DNA of 64,000 nucleotides from Cacajao melanocephalus. Its lineage: Eukaryota > Chordata > Mammalia > Primates > Pitheciidae. Shown one piece after another: positions 13,680 to 32,073 of this stretch; position 1 is the first letter of the stretch; each line of letters begins with the position of its first letter. The notes beneath the pieces are model-generated. The model did not search any database. It was not told where the DNA came from and saw only the letters and a program-made list of their open reading frames with translations. The stretch covers positions 124,001 through 188,000 of the forward strand of contig CAUYLG010026720.1 of assembly GCA_963573385.1 (NCBI GenBank), written 5' to 3'. The position numbers were made by a program, and so were the translations under genes.

Positions 13680-13880
13680 GGCAGCAGAGCCCAGTAAGCT
13701 CTAGAATAAAGTGACCCGGTTTGGAGTCCCAGGTCTGCTTTCATAGGTAACAACATAATCACTTTATTTCCTCGTCTACAAAATGAGGATAATTACTCTT
13801 AAATTGTAAGATTGTTGTGAAGGCAAAATACTTCTAAAGTACTTACCATAAAACCTGTCATATAATAAATGCTTATAGGC
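13680..13880 (+). repeat. MIR
   Basis: TTTGGAGTCCCAGGTCTGC and TCGTCTACAAAATGAGGATAATTACTC. Confidence 0.65.
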
Positions 13881-13989
13881 TAGCCATTGGTTAAAAAAGA
13901 TAAATGCTTAATAAACAACAGTTCATATATAATAACCATAAGCATTTTCTTCATATGTACAATGAAGTAATATATAATGATAAGACAAT

Positions 13990-14215
13990 GATAATAGTCA
14001 ATATTTATTGAGGCCTTACTTTGTTTAATCCTCCTAGAAAAGGTAGGTGCTATTATCAGTCCCATTTGATAATAGAGAAAATTGAGGTTTGGCAAGGTTG
14101 AGACATTTGTCTGGAGTTATAGAGTAAGTTAATAAGTTATACAACTAATAAGTCCTGAAGGAGCCAGGACTTGAACCCAGATCAGCTAGACTCCAAAGTC
14201 TGCGTTTGTTAACCC
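13990..14215 (-). repeat. MIR
   Basis: TTATTGAGGCCTTACTTTG through to GCCAGGACTTGAACCCAGATCAGC and GACTCCAAAGTC. Confidence 0.75.
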
Positions 14216-14229
14216 CTTACGAGAGTCTT

Positions 14230-17200
14230 AGGGACCCAGGGAAAGAAGAGACTTCCAGAGAACACATCTTCCATACTGGAACCACTGACCCAATCTGTGG
14301 AAAAGGTTCAACTTCCAGTGTAACAAATTCCGTTTGACTATAAATGTTCCGACTCTTAGACTAACCATATGACCTACAAGATTTTTAAAAGGACCTTGGA
14401 GAATGTCATGGTTTCAAAAGCCACAGTCTCAGTTTGCAGAAGTGAGAAAAGGCTGCCAAGAGCAGTTCTCGAGCCTCCAGTCCTGACCAGTTCACAATAG
14501 TGATGAAGATAAACTCTGGTTCCCAACGTGCTCTGGCCCAATTCCATGCATGTTCATTCTCTAGCATTTCAAGGTAGAAAATGAAAATATATGAGCAAGA
14601 GAAAGCCTTGTAATAACTGCAGCATGCCTGCTTTAAAATAAGTCCTTTGAGTATTACTTTATCCATAAAAAGAGTTTACACTAGTGTGAATGCCACATTT
14701 TGTTTCCCCTTACACTGACCAAAAATTTTTTTAAAGAGCAAAGCGTATTGTGGGAGCATGCAATGTTTGACATTGGACAAAGTACTCTTTTTCAAAACAG
14801 ACATTTTCCAAAAACATAACTCGCTAGACTAATGGGCAGTGAGAAGCCAAAATGACTGCCCTCCGCCTTCTCCTTGTGTATCTTTGCCAGAGTCCTTGGG
14901 ACTTGCCAAATCCGGTCATGCCTGCTTAGCTTGCTCGACTGATTGTGCCAGAAAAGAAAATAAGACACAGATGTATTTGAGCTCTTTGAGATGCCAGTAA
15001 GAGAGACAGCTAATGGCTTCATTTCGACCCTCCCCTTCCAGCTGGGCACAGGTGGGGGATAATGAGGTCCCTCTCCCTAATCAAACTCAATTATTTACTA
15101 CTCTATATAACCGCAAAGACATTCACATTCCGTTCAGAATATAAAACACACCGTGGGCTACTTCCAACCACTGCCACTGGGTATTTATAACAAACTCAAG
15201 TGGCTAACAGTTTGCCTTGGCAGGAGTTTAAGTGTGTAAAGTTTTGCAAACTGTTTCTGTTCAAATATGTCCTGCTGAAATGGGGTCCCAGGCGGGGTTC
15301 CATAACTGTCAGGTCAGTGAACTGCATAACATCTGAGAATGTATTCACCATGCAGTGCAGACAGGATCTGGAAATCAAACGCTTCGTTCTATCACAACCT
15401 TCTGAGAAGCATCACAGTTTTTTCAACAGCAAGACTGACATTGTATTAATAAACATTCCAAGTCACTAGCCTGACATGTACATAGCAGCAGCTGACAGAC
15501 TCCGACATAAGCTGAGGGGAGAACAGAGGAAATCAAAATGAGACATAGTAACTAAACACGGCCAAAGGGGGAAGCATCACCAAACCAATCACATGGGCTC
15601 AGAAATGGGAGCTCCCGACTTTGAAGATACATATTAACTGAAGCAACAATCTGGTATAATTTTTAGATACAAAGTGAGTTGATGGTTATCTAAAATGTGT
15701 GCTTTTATGGTAGGAACAAAGCAAATCCTGGCACAATTTCAAAACATTCCAGTGAGCAAAACATACATATTTAGCTTGTCTGACCTTTAAATTCTTAGAA
15801 GTGTGTAATTAATGCTTTCCATCTTTATTACTTGCTCCAATATTTCTGTCACTTTAAACAGACACAAAGAAAAATCCTTTCTTTTCTCTAGACAGTAGCT
15901 GTTGCCAAAAAGGAAATCAAGTCAGATTTACAAATACAAAATTAAACAGGCTGCATATGTTACATTTCCACACACGAGGACAATCTGGACAATGAAAATG
16001 TTTGCTAATACAACAGAATGAAAAGAAACAACACACAGTTGGTCCTCTATGACTCAAGCAAACAATAAATAACCAGGATAATTCATACCCATATTGTCAG
16101 GCCTGGTTACAAAGAACACAAGCATCTTCTTTTATTCCTTATTCTATTTTAGCTCTGCCTCTTACCAAACAGTATGGCCTTGAGTTAGTAACTACCTGTC
16201 TCTGATCCTCAGCTTACATATTATAAAAGTGAACTGTGTATAAGAAATTTTACTGATGGGATGTGGCCAATTTTAAAATAAAAAAGAAATGATTAAAAAA
16301 AGAAATAAATGAGATAGCATCTACTGTAGGCATGAAACAGAATGAGTGTGTGAAAATGTTCTCCCCGCCCCCCCGCGCCCTCCCCCCATTTTTTTTCATT
16401 CTCTAGACCACAAGGCAATAGCATATAACAGAAGGAAAGACTTCAAGCTAATGGCACCCTTTAATAGAGGTATGGTCACTTGGGGTATACTGTGGATTTA
16501 TCATCAAGAAGGTAAACTAAAGTTCCCCATTCTTCTGAAAAGCCTGCAGACAGTAAAGAGAATGAATGAACCTAGGAAACACCTCTTCTAAAAAGCAGCT
16601 CTCCTTTCCCTTTCTGCAGAGCCAAGAGAAACCAAGGCAGTCTCTGGGAGCCTGCTGGGCCACAATGCCCAAGGCGGTCCAGCTTCTGGGCCAAGACCCT
16701 CCACTGTTACCTGATAACCCCTTATGCAAACAGCTCTTGGATAGAACTGTTCCTTCCTCATGTTCCTCTAATATACCAAACATTTAAAGGAAAACACATA
16801 TATATAAGAGGTAGTTTAACTGCTCTGACTTTTAACCTAAGGAGATTCTGACCATTTTACTGGCCTTGACTTTTTTTTTTTTTCCTTTAAAGCCCTTCTT
16901 TCCCACTCCAGAGTAGAATCCTGGCATGAAACTTTAATGTCAACACATATAAGGTAATGATATTACCACAGTTGTTTTTGTCATTGTCACTTTTGAACTC
17001 AATTCAGTCTCACAAATTCTGACTAAATTAGGCCTGTGTTGGGAATGGGAGAAGGAGATGAACAAGGAAGGTCCCTAAACTTGAGAGGCACTTAGCCCAC
17101 TCAAGATCTCCTTCTCCCTTGTTCTACTTTGTCTAAAGGAACAGTAGCCTTTGGCTTGGTCACTACTGGCAAGAAGCATTTCTCGAGATGCTGGGCACTA

Positions 17201-18020
17201 TCTGAGCTCCAGCTCTTTATCCGGTTTTAACGGCCAGCCAAAAACCTTCCCATTCCTCCCACTCTCTACTTCTCCCCTCTGACACTCCTGATATCCAAAC
17301 ATCTTTACTGCTTAGGCTCAAAGTAGTCAGCAAGTTAGGGATTCTCATTTACAGACATAATTGCTCTGCCCAAAATCAATCAGCAACAACGGATAGCTTA
17401 GGAATCCACTTGTAGATTTGTTAAAAGAGGTAGTTTCCATTAGCAGGCTCCTAATTTGCAAGTTGTTAGAATAATCCATTCTCCTTCTCCAAACAACTCT
17501 GTATCCAGGCGTTTCCCGGGGCCCAAGGGCTCTAGATCTAGTCCTGATTCAGTAAGAACATCAGAAGACATCCAATTTCACCTGCTCTCCATGGAACATT
17601 TCTCCAATGAGAAATTCATTTATTAATAAGGTAATTAGTTCCTCTTTTAAAAATATAAATAATTATAAAACATAATTCACTATCTTTGCATGATGGAATT
17701 AAGACAAATTTAAAAATTTATTTTATGTGCTGAAACAGATCTATTTCCCAATTTTGCTACAATGGACACATATTAATTATATAATAAAAAAACTCAAAGG
17801 AAGGTTAAACCCCATTCTCACCTTCGTGTGAATTATTCCCACTGAGAATCTCTGATAGAAATAACAATAGCAACTATGTAATATTTCCTACACACAAGAG
17901 TCTTAGCTAACATTAATCATCACAGCAGCATTTCCTGAGGTTCAAGAACCCCCAGGAATCACAGATGAATTTACAGACTAAGTTGCAGAATTTAAAAATC
18001 TGGTTTTTCATGATGATGGG
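14230..18020. other. Intron, mostly unique
   Basis: A MIR trace near 16140 and a C-rich run at about 16363-16387 (CCCCGCCCCCCCGCGCCC). I see no gene. Confidence 0.55.
16140..16260 (+). repeat. MIR fragment
   Basis: AGCTCTGCCTCTTACCAAAC, CCTTGAGTTAGTAACTACCTG and GATCCTCAGC. Confidence 0.5.
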
Positions 18021-18023
18021 AAC

Positions 18024-18125
18024 CTCTAGTTCCAGCTACTCAGGAGAACTGTTTGAACCCAAGAGTTCTAGTCCAGCTTAGGCAGCATAGCGAAACACCA
18101 TCTCTGAAAGATTTTTTAAATTAAA
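18024..18125 (+). mobile_element. Alu fragment (partial monomer, old)
   Basis: AGTTCCAGCTACTCAGGAGAACTG, TTTGAACCCAAGAGTTC and GGCAGCATAGCGAAACACCATCTC resemble rearranged Alu pieces. Heavily decayed and short. Confidence 0.6.
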
Positions 18126-18465
18126 AACAATTTGGATTTTAGTCTAATGAAAAGCATATATAGATGTATTATCTACACATATCAATATACGTATGATATG
18201 ATATGGATATGTAGATATATATCTATATATGCTTTTCTATGAACTGAAAGCAAAATTATATGTGTCACCACATATTTTATGCATGTCACCGTGTGTGTGT
18301 GTGGGGCGTATGAGATACAGATATAAATGTAGGCCCCTCCTCAATCCTCATCTTCCATGTTCCCCATTTTCAACCCACTGGGGGAACCCTGAGCCACTGC
18401 CTAGAGGAGATACACCTGAGAGAGCCACCCGGCCCACATTAGACAAATGTGAACAAAAAAATTAA

Positions 18466-18683
18466 GCCGGGTGTGGTGGCTCATGCCTGTAATCCCAGCA
18501 TTTTGGGAGGCTGAGGCAGGCGGATCACCTGAGGTACAAAAACTAGCTGGTCACAGTGGCAGGTGCCTGTAATCCCAGCTACTTGGGAGGCTGAGGCAGA
18601 AGAATCGCTTGAGCCCGGGAGGCGGAAGTTGTAGTGAGCCAAGATCACGCAAAGATCATGCCACTGCACTCCAGCCTGGGCAG
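18466..18683 (+). mobile_element. Alu with internal deletion
   Basis: Starts GCCGGGTGTGGTGGCTCATGCC. It jumps at about 18535 from CACCTGAGGT to ACAAAAACTAGCTGG, losing roughly 70-80 bp of the left monomer, then continues to CACTCCAGCCTGGGCAGTGAGAG. The tail passes directly into the purine-rich tract. Confidence 0.92.
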
Positions 18684-18979
18684 TGAGAGAGAGACAGAGA
18701 GAGAGAGAGAGGGAGAGATGAGGGGGAAGAGGGGGAGGGTGGAGAAAGGGAGAGAAGGAGGTGGGGACAGAGAGGGGAGAGAGAGGGGGGAGGGGAAGAG
18801 AGTTGGGGAAAGTAGGGAGAGAGAGAGGGGGAAAGAGGGAGGGAGGGAGGAAAGAAGGAAAGAGAAGGAAGGGAAAGGGATGGAGGAGAGGAAGGAGGGA
18901 GGAGAAGAGGGAGGGATGGAGGAAGGAAGGGAGGAAAAAAGGAAGAAAGGGAGAAAGAAAGAAAAAAGAAAGAAGGAAA
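18684..18979 (+). repeat. Purine-rich tract (GA/GGGA/GGAA/GAAA), about 296 bp
   Basis: It grows out of an Alu tail: (GA)n, then G-rich GGGGGA blocks, then GGGAGGGAGG and GGAA, then GAAA units. Few pyrimidines interrupt, especially after 18816. On the MAPKAP1 transcript it is a long polypyrimidine tract. Its open frames in both strands (Arg/Glu/Gly or Ser/Pro/Leu/Phe runs) are repeat artefacts. Confidence 0.95.
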
Positions 18980-19119
18980 CTTATTGGGAAAAGCTGGAAT
19001 TTGACCAACAAACCTACCCCATGCCCATTTGTCTACGTAGTCTATAGCTATTCTCACACACTACAATGGCAACGCTGAGTTACAGAAACTCTGTGGCTCA
19101 TAGCCTAAAATATTTACTA

Positions 19120-19521
<402 letters not shown>

Positions 19522-19941
19522 TTAATAATAAGCAGCAAGAGTTATTTGACATCACTAAAAAAAATTAGTAAAAGTCAAATGGCATTACTGCAAGCTGCAT
19601 ACAGAACTTGTTTGCTGAATAGAGTGAGAGAATTCAGTGGGCACAAGGATCTCTATGAACAGTCTTGCTGGTCTCTGAAAAATCTGTGCTGTTTGGTGCC
19701 AAGTCACACTATGCACAAGTATCAGCCAGGCAGAGCCCACTTATGTATACAGCAAGCAACAGATTAGTAGAGTGACCAATCTGGTTTACCCAGGATGGAG
19801 GAAGGGGTGGGAGGTGAGTGCCGGGGGTACTCATGGACATAGGACTTCCAGTTTTGAAACAGGGAGTGTCCTCAGCAAACCACCGCAAATTGGTCATACT
19901 AACAGAAAGCATGGTGGGCCAAACGCAAAGTAGAGTTTTTT

Positions 19942-20236
19942 AGGCCAGGAGCAGTGGCTCACATCTGTAATCCTAACACTTTGGGAGACCGAGGCAGGAA
20001 GACTGCTTGAGCTTAGGAGTTCAGGACCAGCCTGGGCAACACAGTGCGACCGTGTCTCTAATAAAAATAAAATCAGTTGGGCATGGTGGCATGTGCCTGT
20101 AGTTCCAGCTACTTGGAAGGCTGAGGCAGGAGGATCCCTTGAGCCCAGGAGTTTGGGACAACAGTGAGCCATGACTGCATCACTGCATTCCAGACTAGGC
20201 CACAGAGCAAGACGCTGTCGTCAAAAAAAAACAAAA
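19942..20236 (+). mobile_element. Alu (old)
   Basis: GGCCAGGAGCAGTGGCTCACATC start and a GTCGTCAAAAAAAAAC end. J-like diverged sequence. Confidence 0.93.
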
Positions 20237-20239
20237 CAA

Positions 20240-20715
20240 GCACTTGCTAGTAAACAACATTTAAAATTCGTATGTTTGTGTGGGGGGACACAATTCAACT
20301 GGCCCACTAAAATAATGGATTAGTGGTTAAAAATACACTGTTTAAAAGGATAATATGTTAATCATGATGTCTCATATGAAAATCAAAAGGCTGAAGTTGA
20401 CAAGTAAAACATTTAACACTCAATTAAACCCAACATCAGCAATGTTTAATTTCAGCAAAACATCATCTGTTAAAGTTGTTAGTTTGTATTTTATTAATGT
20501 TATAGTTTTATCAGTATTTAGTTTGTAATTTTGTTTTGGTTGTGTAAAAACATTGAATTTATAGCTAAACATTATAGAACTTTATAGCTAGAACTTTATA
20601 TTTGTATGTATCCAAGTAGCATTATTTAAAAACTCATTTGGATAAGCATTGAGACTTTAGGAGAATTTATTTCCCTTTAAAAGAGTTCTGTTTATAACTT
20701 ACATTTAAGAAACTC
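20240..20715. other. A/T-rich intron
   Basis: Nothing specific seen. Confidence 0.5.
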
Positions 20716-20719
20716 CCTC

Positions 20720-20870
20720 ATGACAATTCCATGGGATAGTTACTATTATCCACATTTTGCAGATGAAGAAACTTAACAAAGGTAAATAAAATTGTCTAAG
20801 GTCATGCATGTAGTAAGGTACTAGTGAAGCTGAAACTTGAACCCAGGTTTGCCTAAATTCAAAGTCTATC
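20720..20870 (-). repeat. MIR
   Basis: CCACATTTTGCAGATGAAGAAAC and AACTTGAACCCAGGTTTGCC. Confidence 0.65.
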
Positions 20871-21514
20871 CTGCCTCACTTAGAAGGAAAGATGATCCTG
20901 GAGCCCCCAGAATAGGTGGTGTGAGAGCCTCTGATGGTCAGAAGGCGACCTGGGCTTCCTGGCATTCAAAAGGCAGGAACAGGCGTAAAAGAGGGGAAGA
21001 GGTCTCAGAAAGCAAGGTGGGACATAGTCCTGGGTCAAGTGTCCTCCTGGCAGCCCACAGACCCCTGAAGATTTAGTCATTCCTTCTCCATGAAGCCCTG
21101 CGCTGGGTGCTAAGGATACAGAGACAGTAAGACTGCACCTTCCTAGTCTTCAAGGAGTTAATGGTCTTGCTACTAACTTAGAGGATGTGTGCTCATGAAA
21201 GGACTCATTTGAAAGTCGGTAGATCCTCAATGTTTATCCACTGCCCATGTTCACTGAAAGTTACAACAATTCAGCTTTTTCAGTCCAACTGGGCAATGTC
21301 CACCTAAACGCTGCCCCTCCTCTGCTATAAAACAGAAAGTAGGAGAAGAAAAAAATGTAGAAGTGGCAAAGAGACCTACTCAGTCACCCATTCAAGAAAT
21401 ACGTGTGGCAGATCTATCATAGTAATGGAGTGATGGTGGGTATTGTGGGCACAGATAACTCAGTTCTGGCTCTCAAAGGGTTGTTTATTGATGGTGACAA
21501 TAATAGTGGCTAAC

Positions 21515-21765
21515 ACTGAGATGATGCGTACATATGCTAAACACTGTTCTAAGTGCTTTCGATCTATTAACTTGTCGAAGCCTCATAACTGATCTGTGAG
21601 GTAGGTATTACTATCTCCATTTCACTGAGCCACAGAAAAGTTAAACATTCATCCAGGATCACACACACTAGTAAGGGCAAGGTTAGGATCAGCATCCAAG
21701 CGGTCTGGCTCCAGAGCCCACCATGCTCTCACCTACTGCACTATAGCAGTGGCTGAATGTCAGCC
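21515..21765 (-). repeat. MIR
   Basis: CTAAACACTGTTCTAAGTGC, GAGGTAGGTATTACTATCTCC and GCGGTCTGGCTCCAGAGCCC show a well-kept reverse MIR. Confidence 0.8.
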
Positions 21766-21834
21766 TTAAGACAGTGAGATTCACAGGTTAAACCAACACC
21801 AGACTCCACAGCCTCAACCTCTCAGCAGGGGGTT

Positions 21835-21995
21835 GGAAAGAGCATTGGACTTTAAAGTCAGGGACGGGGTCAAATCCAGGCCTAAGAACAATATTGCTCA
21901 GCCTCAGTTTCCACATCTGTAAGTTGGTCATAAAAACTGGGCTATTTGGGGATTAAGTGAGATAGCATATGCATCGTTGGCCCTTAGTAAGTATT
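21835..21995 (+). repeat. MIR
   Basis: GGACTTTAAAGTCAGGGACG, AGCCTCAGTTTCCACATCTGTAAG and TTAAGTGAGATAGCAT. It lies back to back with the reverse MIR at 21515-21765. Confidence 0.7.
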
Positions 21996-23079
21996 GGTTC
22001 ACTCCCTATTGTCAAACCTACTTCCCTCTTTCTGTATCAGCTCAGTGTCTCTTCCCAGCCACTTCTTGCCCCTCCTCTACTAGGAGACAAATGCAAGGAG
22101 GAAAGGGGAGAAATGACAAGAAGGAGGAGTTACAGCTTTATTTATTCTGCTGGGATTTCCTTCTCTGAAACTTTAGACACATCCCTGGAGACTCCTGAAG
22201 GTCCGCTCTGTTCTGCATTTGCAGGAGAAGCTCTAGTAACTTAGAATATAGACCAGAAAGGCAAATAAGAGGTTGCTGAACCAAGAAAATACACACAAGG
22301 CAAACGGTCAGTAAACTGAGAAAAAGAAAATTTACTGACACTTTTGTTCTTAATGCTCACATATAAAGATTTCACTTTACCTCATGTTTTCAGAAACACT
22401 CCAGACACATCAAATAAATGCTCTTGAATTTTAAAACAGAAAAAGGATTGACTGGGCTATGTATGTGTCAGGGAGTAGGAACACAGGGATGGGAGTAATT
22501 CTGGAGAAAAAAAAAGTATTAAGTTTAAAGCAGTTGTTACTCTCTGCCCTCCCCCTCTTATTCTCCAGAAGGCAGGGTTCATAGCGAGACACTGGGTAGT
22601 CTTAGATGCCCCTCCTGGAAAGGCATTCGAATCCTAGCCCCACTCCACTATTGAAAACTCAGTGATTTCAAGCCTCTTGCTTTAAAAAAGGACTTTTTGT
22701 TCAAAAGACTGCTATGATCATGTGTTAATATTTACGTAGAAAAAGTTCTAGTCATTATATTAGTAATCAATAAAAGTACAAGTAAAAACTATTGAAATGC
22801 CACCGTGTACATTTTTTAAAGTAGAAAAAAAAACTTCTAATACCTTGCAATGGTAAAACTATAAAAAATGATTTAAGAAATTCTGTTGGTAGCATTATAA
22901 CTTAGGACATCATTCAAAGGGTTGTCAATAAAAAGTGAGTCTAAAGATGTTTCTACTCTCTGACCAATAATCTTACTTACAGGGCAAAATTCTAAGGAAG
23001 TTGTTTAACAGAATAAAAGGTATATAGATAACTACTGTCATCATCAAATTACTTATTAAGACCACACAAGGAAGCAATC
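21995..23079. other. Intron, unique
   Basis: A possible MIR trace at about 22600-22660 (GGCATTCGAATCCTAGCCCC). Nothing else seen. Confidence 0.5.
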
Positions 23080-23569
<490 letters not shown>

Positions 23570-25020
23570 AATTTAATGTTAAGTAAAAATAACAAAGAAT
23601 ATATGTATGCTACAAGTGAAACTGTATAATATATACACGATATTATCATTATACAAGATTAAAATACTTAAGATAGAAGCATCAATGGCTAACTTTTCAA
23701 TTATTTTAAATATTCTTTAAAGTTATTTTAGTACCTCTGAAATAAAAAAGCAGGAAACTCTGATGTCATATATCCCAAACTTGACCTCGTATTACAGATG
23801 AAACAGCCACCAAGAAAGCCTGAGGGCCCACTCCCCTGCTTAACCCCAGGCACTCAGGTATTCTTTCTTTGCTCAAGGGTAGAAAGACCCAAAATACTCA
23901 TATATTATATGTAGCACAACCCTATTTTCTGTAACAATCTCAAACAAAGGCAATATGTTTAGAGAGACAATGTCTTCTAAAGCAATCCCTCTTTTGAAGA
24001 GTGAATTTGCTGGTTACTAACAGCAGGGGGTGCCAAAGGGATCGCTATTGTTCCCAGGAGATGGCCAGAAGGACTGCTGAGGCCTAGGTTAAAAAAAGCT
24101 TAGGTTTGAGAGAAAAGTCCAAATGCAGCAGGTTTTCCATTAACAACTGGGACATGTGGATAAAACTCAGGAGCTCTATAGACTTGAATGGACAAAAACT
24201 ACATTTTAATTTTCACTAACTTCTGATATTTTGCATTTCCTTGAATTATAAGTAGAATCACAGTAGAATCAGCAATGCCAGTGACTGTCACGAGCAGAAA
24301 TCACAGCTGACACCACAGCACATTACAGCTGTTGCAGATTTCTCAAGTACCATTTACACTCATCACCGCTTTGAAACAACAGGCTTCAGGAGTTACTGTT
24401 AGGTATGCAGCTGGATTTTGTTGTTTAATCTACTAGTGAAGCCCCACATATTACTATATCATGAATTTGTTCAATAATCTGATAACTTTAAATAACAGAA
24501 TACTTCCGTATTCCAGTGGATTTTATTTTATGCATTTACACTTTCTGAGAAAGGCACAAAAAAAGTTTAAGACATGTGCTCAGTCTAAAGGCAGGCAACT
24601 GACAGGGAAGATCAAATTTGGTCTGAACAAAGTTGGAGAGAAAGTATTTTAAGTCGCAAGAGACAACTGGCCACGATGCACATTTTATTGAGTGTGTATT
24701 CCTTGCAGAGAAGGAGGCAAACCCAGAAGTCTGGCTTCACGGCTCCAAGTGCACCAGGGTTTCCAGGGGCCTGGCTCTAGACATGCCGTTCAGAGATCTG
24801 CTTTACACAATGTGCCACTGCAAAGCAGTCTGTGTAGCCTAGGTGCAGAGGCATGAAATACAATGCGAATGCCGTCCTCAACATCTCTCTGGAAGTTATC
24901 ATTATTACCAGTGGACTCTCCAGATGCCAAATATCATTTATTTGATGGACAAAACCAAAATCAGATCCAAAATGCTAGAAGGTTGGGATGAGATACTGAG
25001 AGAAATAACAGAGTCAGTAC
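23570..25020. other. Intron 5'-side after the 25025-25201 exon
   Basis: Unique sequence downstream of the exon in transcription order. No repeat or gene recognised. Confidence 0.5.
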
Positions 25021-25024
25021 TCAC

Positions 25025-25201
25025 ATTCGAACAAAGAGTGACTCTTTGGATGTCAGACCAGGAGATGAGTACTTTTCAACCAAGGCCAAAGTACTGAAGC
25101 CAAACTTATGAATGGGCTCATTGGAATCCAGCGGGGGAAAATCCGTGTCCACCTCCCCATCATCCTCAGCAATATGCAGGCAGTAGGCACTGACATTGTC
25201 A
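25025..25201 (-). CDS. MAPKAP1: MAPKAP1 internal exon, CRIM acidic segment (about residues 225-282)
   Basis: This 177-bp exon begins with the last base of Asn224, then [20 protein letters not shown], and ends with ESLFVR plus two bases (AT) of Ile283. The acceptor is a strong T-rich tract (TTTTTCTTTCAG) and the donor is CGAAT|GTGAGT, a good match. The cluster of Asp/Glu in [10 protein letters not shown] is the acidic loop that the CRIM literature assigns to AGC-kinase recruitment. The last residues lead into the Ras-binding domain, usually placed from about 279. Both flanking introns are phase 2 and the length is divisible by three, so skipping would remove 59 residues without a frameshift. 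The two-base overhang AA would then join the A of the next exon to give Lys. Confidence 0.96.
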
Positions 25202-25691
25202 CTGAAAGAAAAACCAAAAAGGTGAGTGAATACCAGAGTAGGGAAGGGACAAGAAGACCAGAGGGTATGGTGTAGAGCAAGCAAACTGAGGAGACTGATT
25301 TTCTTTACCCTAAGCCTGGTGATACGGTAAGAAACCCCAAATCCTACTTCATTTGATAGGGAGAATACACGTGGCAATGCCAAGGGGAGAAAAACGATGT
25401 GAAAGGAGGGTCTTCTTACTACTTTATTCTTGCAACATTCACTGAGCCCTAATGTAGCTATGACAAATAACCTAACCTCCTAGATCAAAGGTGAGATTTA
25501 GTATCAGCCCTAAAAGCAGCTTACAGCATAGTAGGGAGAAAAAGTAATAAGCACTACATTAGTTACAATACAAATGTTAAATATATATAAAACAGATATA
25601 AACAAAACTATAAAGGGGGAAAGATTATTTGGTCGCAGGGAAGGCGGGGGTCAGAGGCTTCTGATTTATGGTTAGGATTAAGAAAATATCT

Positions 25692-28298
<2,607 letters not shown>

Positions 28299-28389
28299 TT
28301 GGTAAAAGCAGCTACTGTTACATTTTGACTTCCAAAACAGCTTCAGGACTCCAAATTAGTACTAGTACAATACCAGCAGTATCATTAGC

Positions 28390-28600
28390 TACATTTATTG
28401 AGTCTTATGAGCCAGACACTCTGCAAAGTGGCTTAGATATATAAGCTCACTGAAACTTGACATCAACTTTGTAGATGAATCATTTATTATTTCTATTTTA
28501 CAAATTAGATACCTGAGCCTCAATGGGATTAGATGGCTTGCTTAAGATTAAACAGCATGTTAAGTGATGGGGCTGAGATTCAAATCGAGACAGCCAAGAG
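28390..28600 (-). repeat. MIR
   Basis: TTTATTGAGTCTTATGAGCC, ATTTTACAAATTAGATACCTGAGCC and GGGGCTGAGATTCAAATCG. Confidence 0.65.
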
Positions 28601-28739
28601 CTGTCCCTCTTGACCCCCATCCATTCCTCTGCCAAAGCCATGGTGTGTCAAGACTTCCTAAGGCACCTAGGAACCCAAACCCCTATAGAAATGTGACATA
28701 CTTTGATGAGAAGGAGGAAATCATGACACATTACTTACA

Positions 28740-28890
28740 AAAAATTCAATTCAGTTCAACCTCCCTGCTTTTACAGATGGGAAATGGAGGCAGAGAAAAG
28801 AGGAATAACATGCTCATGATCACCCAATTAAACAGAGGCAAAGCTGGTTTAGAAAACTCTGGTCTCCCCACTTCTGGTCCATTATTCTTT
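28740..28890 (-). repeat. MIR-like fragment
   Basis: TTTTACAGATGGGAAATGGAGGC and CACCCAATTAAACAGAGGC. Part of the 171-codon open stretch at 28564-29079 comes from this piece and from the previous MIR. Confidence 0.55.
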
Positions 28891-29132
28891 GATCAAATAA
28901 AAAACTGGTGGCCTTTAAAATGGGGAGAGAGAAAAAAGGGGTCAGCTCTGGTCCCTGCCTCAGGAAATCCCCCCAAATACAGACATCTCAGAGTTTACAA
29001 CATGATGAAAACAGGGGCACCTTCTCATGACATAGTCTGGAATAAAGAAAAGGGATTTTGCAGTCACAGCTGGTTTTAATGCTAACTCAAATTCTTAGAC
29101 CAAATCTCTCTGGGCTCAGTTTTCTTATCTGA

Positions 29133-29508
<376 letters not shown>

Positions 29509-29519
29509 CCTTTGTGGTC

Positions 29520-29690
29520 TTACAGAACTTCGTCAATTTCTGCATATCACTAATCATATTGCTGCTCTTTTTCCTGTTTCTGCCTCTTTGCTCTAAAGAG
29601 CAAGCATTCTTCTATTATATCTCCATGCTTACTGAAGAGTAAAATGACTGGCATTTAGAAGGTACTTAATATTTATTGAATGAATGAAGA
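29520..29690 (+). repeat. L2-like 3' end
   Basis: GGTACTTAATATTTATTGAATGAATGAAG is the usual L2 terminus. Short, between two Alus. Confidence 0.5.
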
Positions 29691-29702
29691 CAGAATATGT
29701 AG

Positions 29703-31700
<1,998 letters not shown>

Positions 31701-31703
31701 TTT

Positions 31704-32073
<370 letters not shown>

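Noticed and set aside
18481..19078. Overlapping long open frames on both strands (up to 176 codons) rich in Arg/Glu/Gly or Ser/Pro/Leu
   Set aside because: They are translations of the purine-rich tract plus Alu; no codon structure, and all frames are open because stops need T on that strand.
24461..25097. Chain of plus-strand frames just before an exon
   Set aside because: They lie on the strand opposite to MAPKAP1, overlap the exon's antisense, and show no homology.
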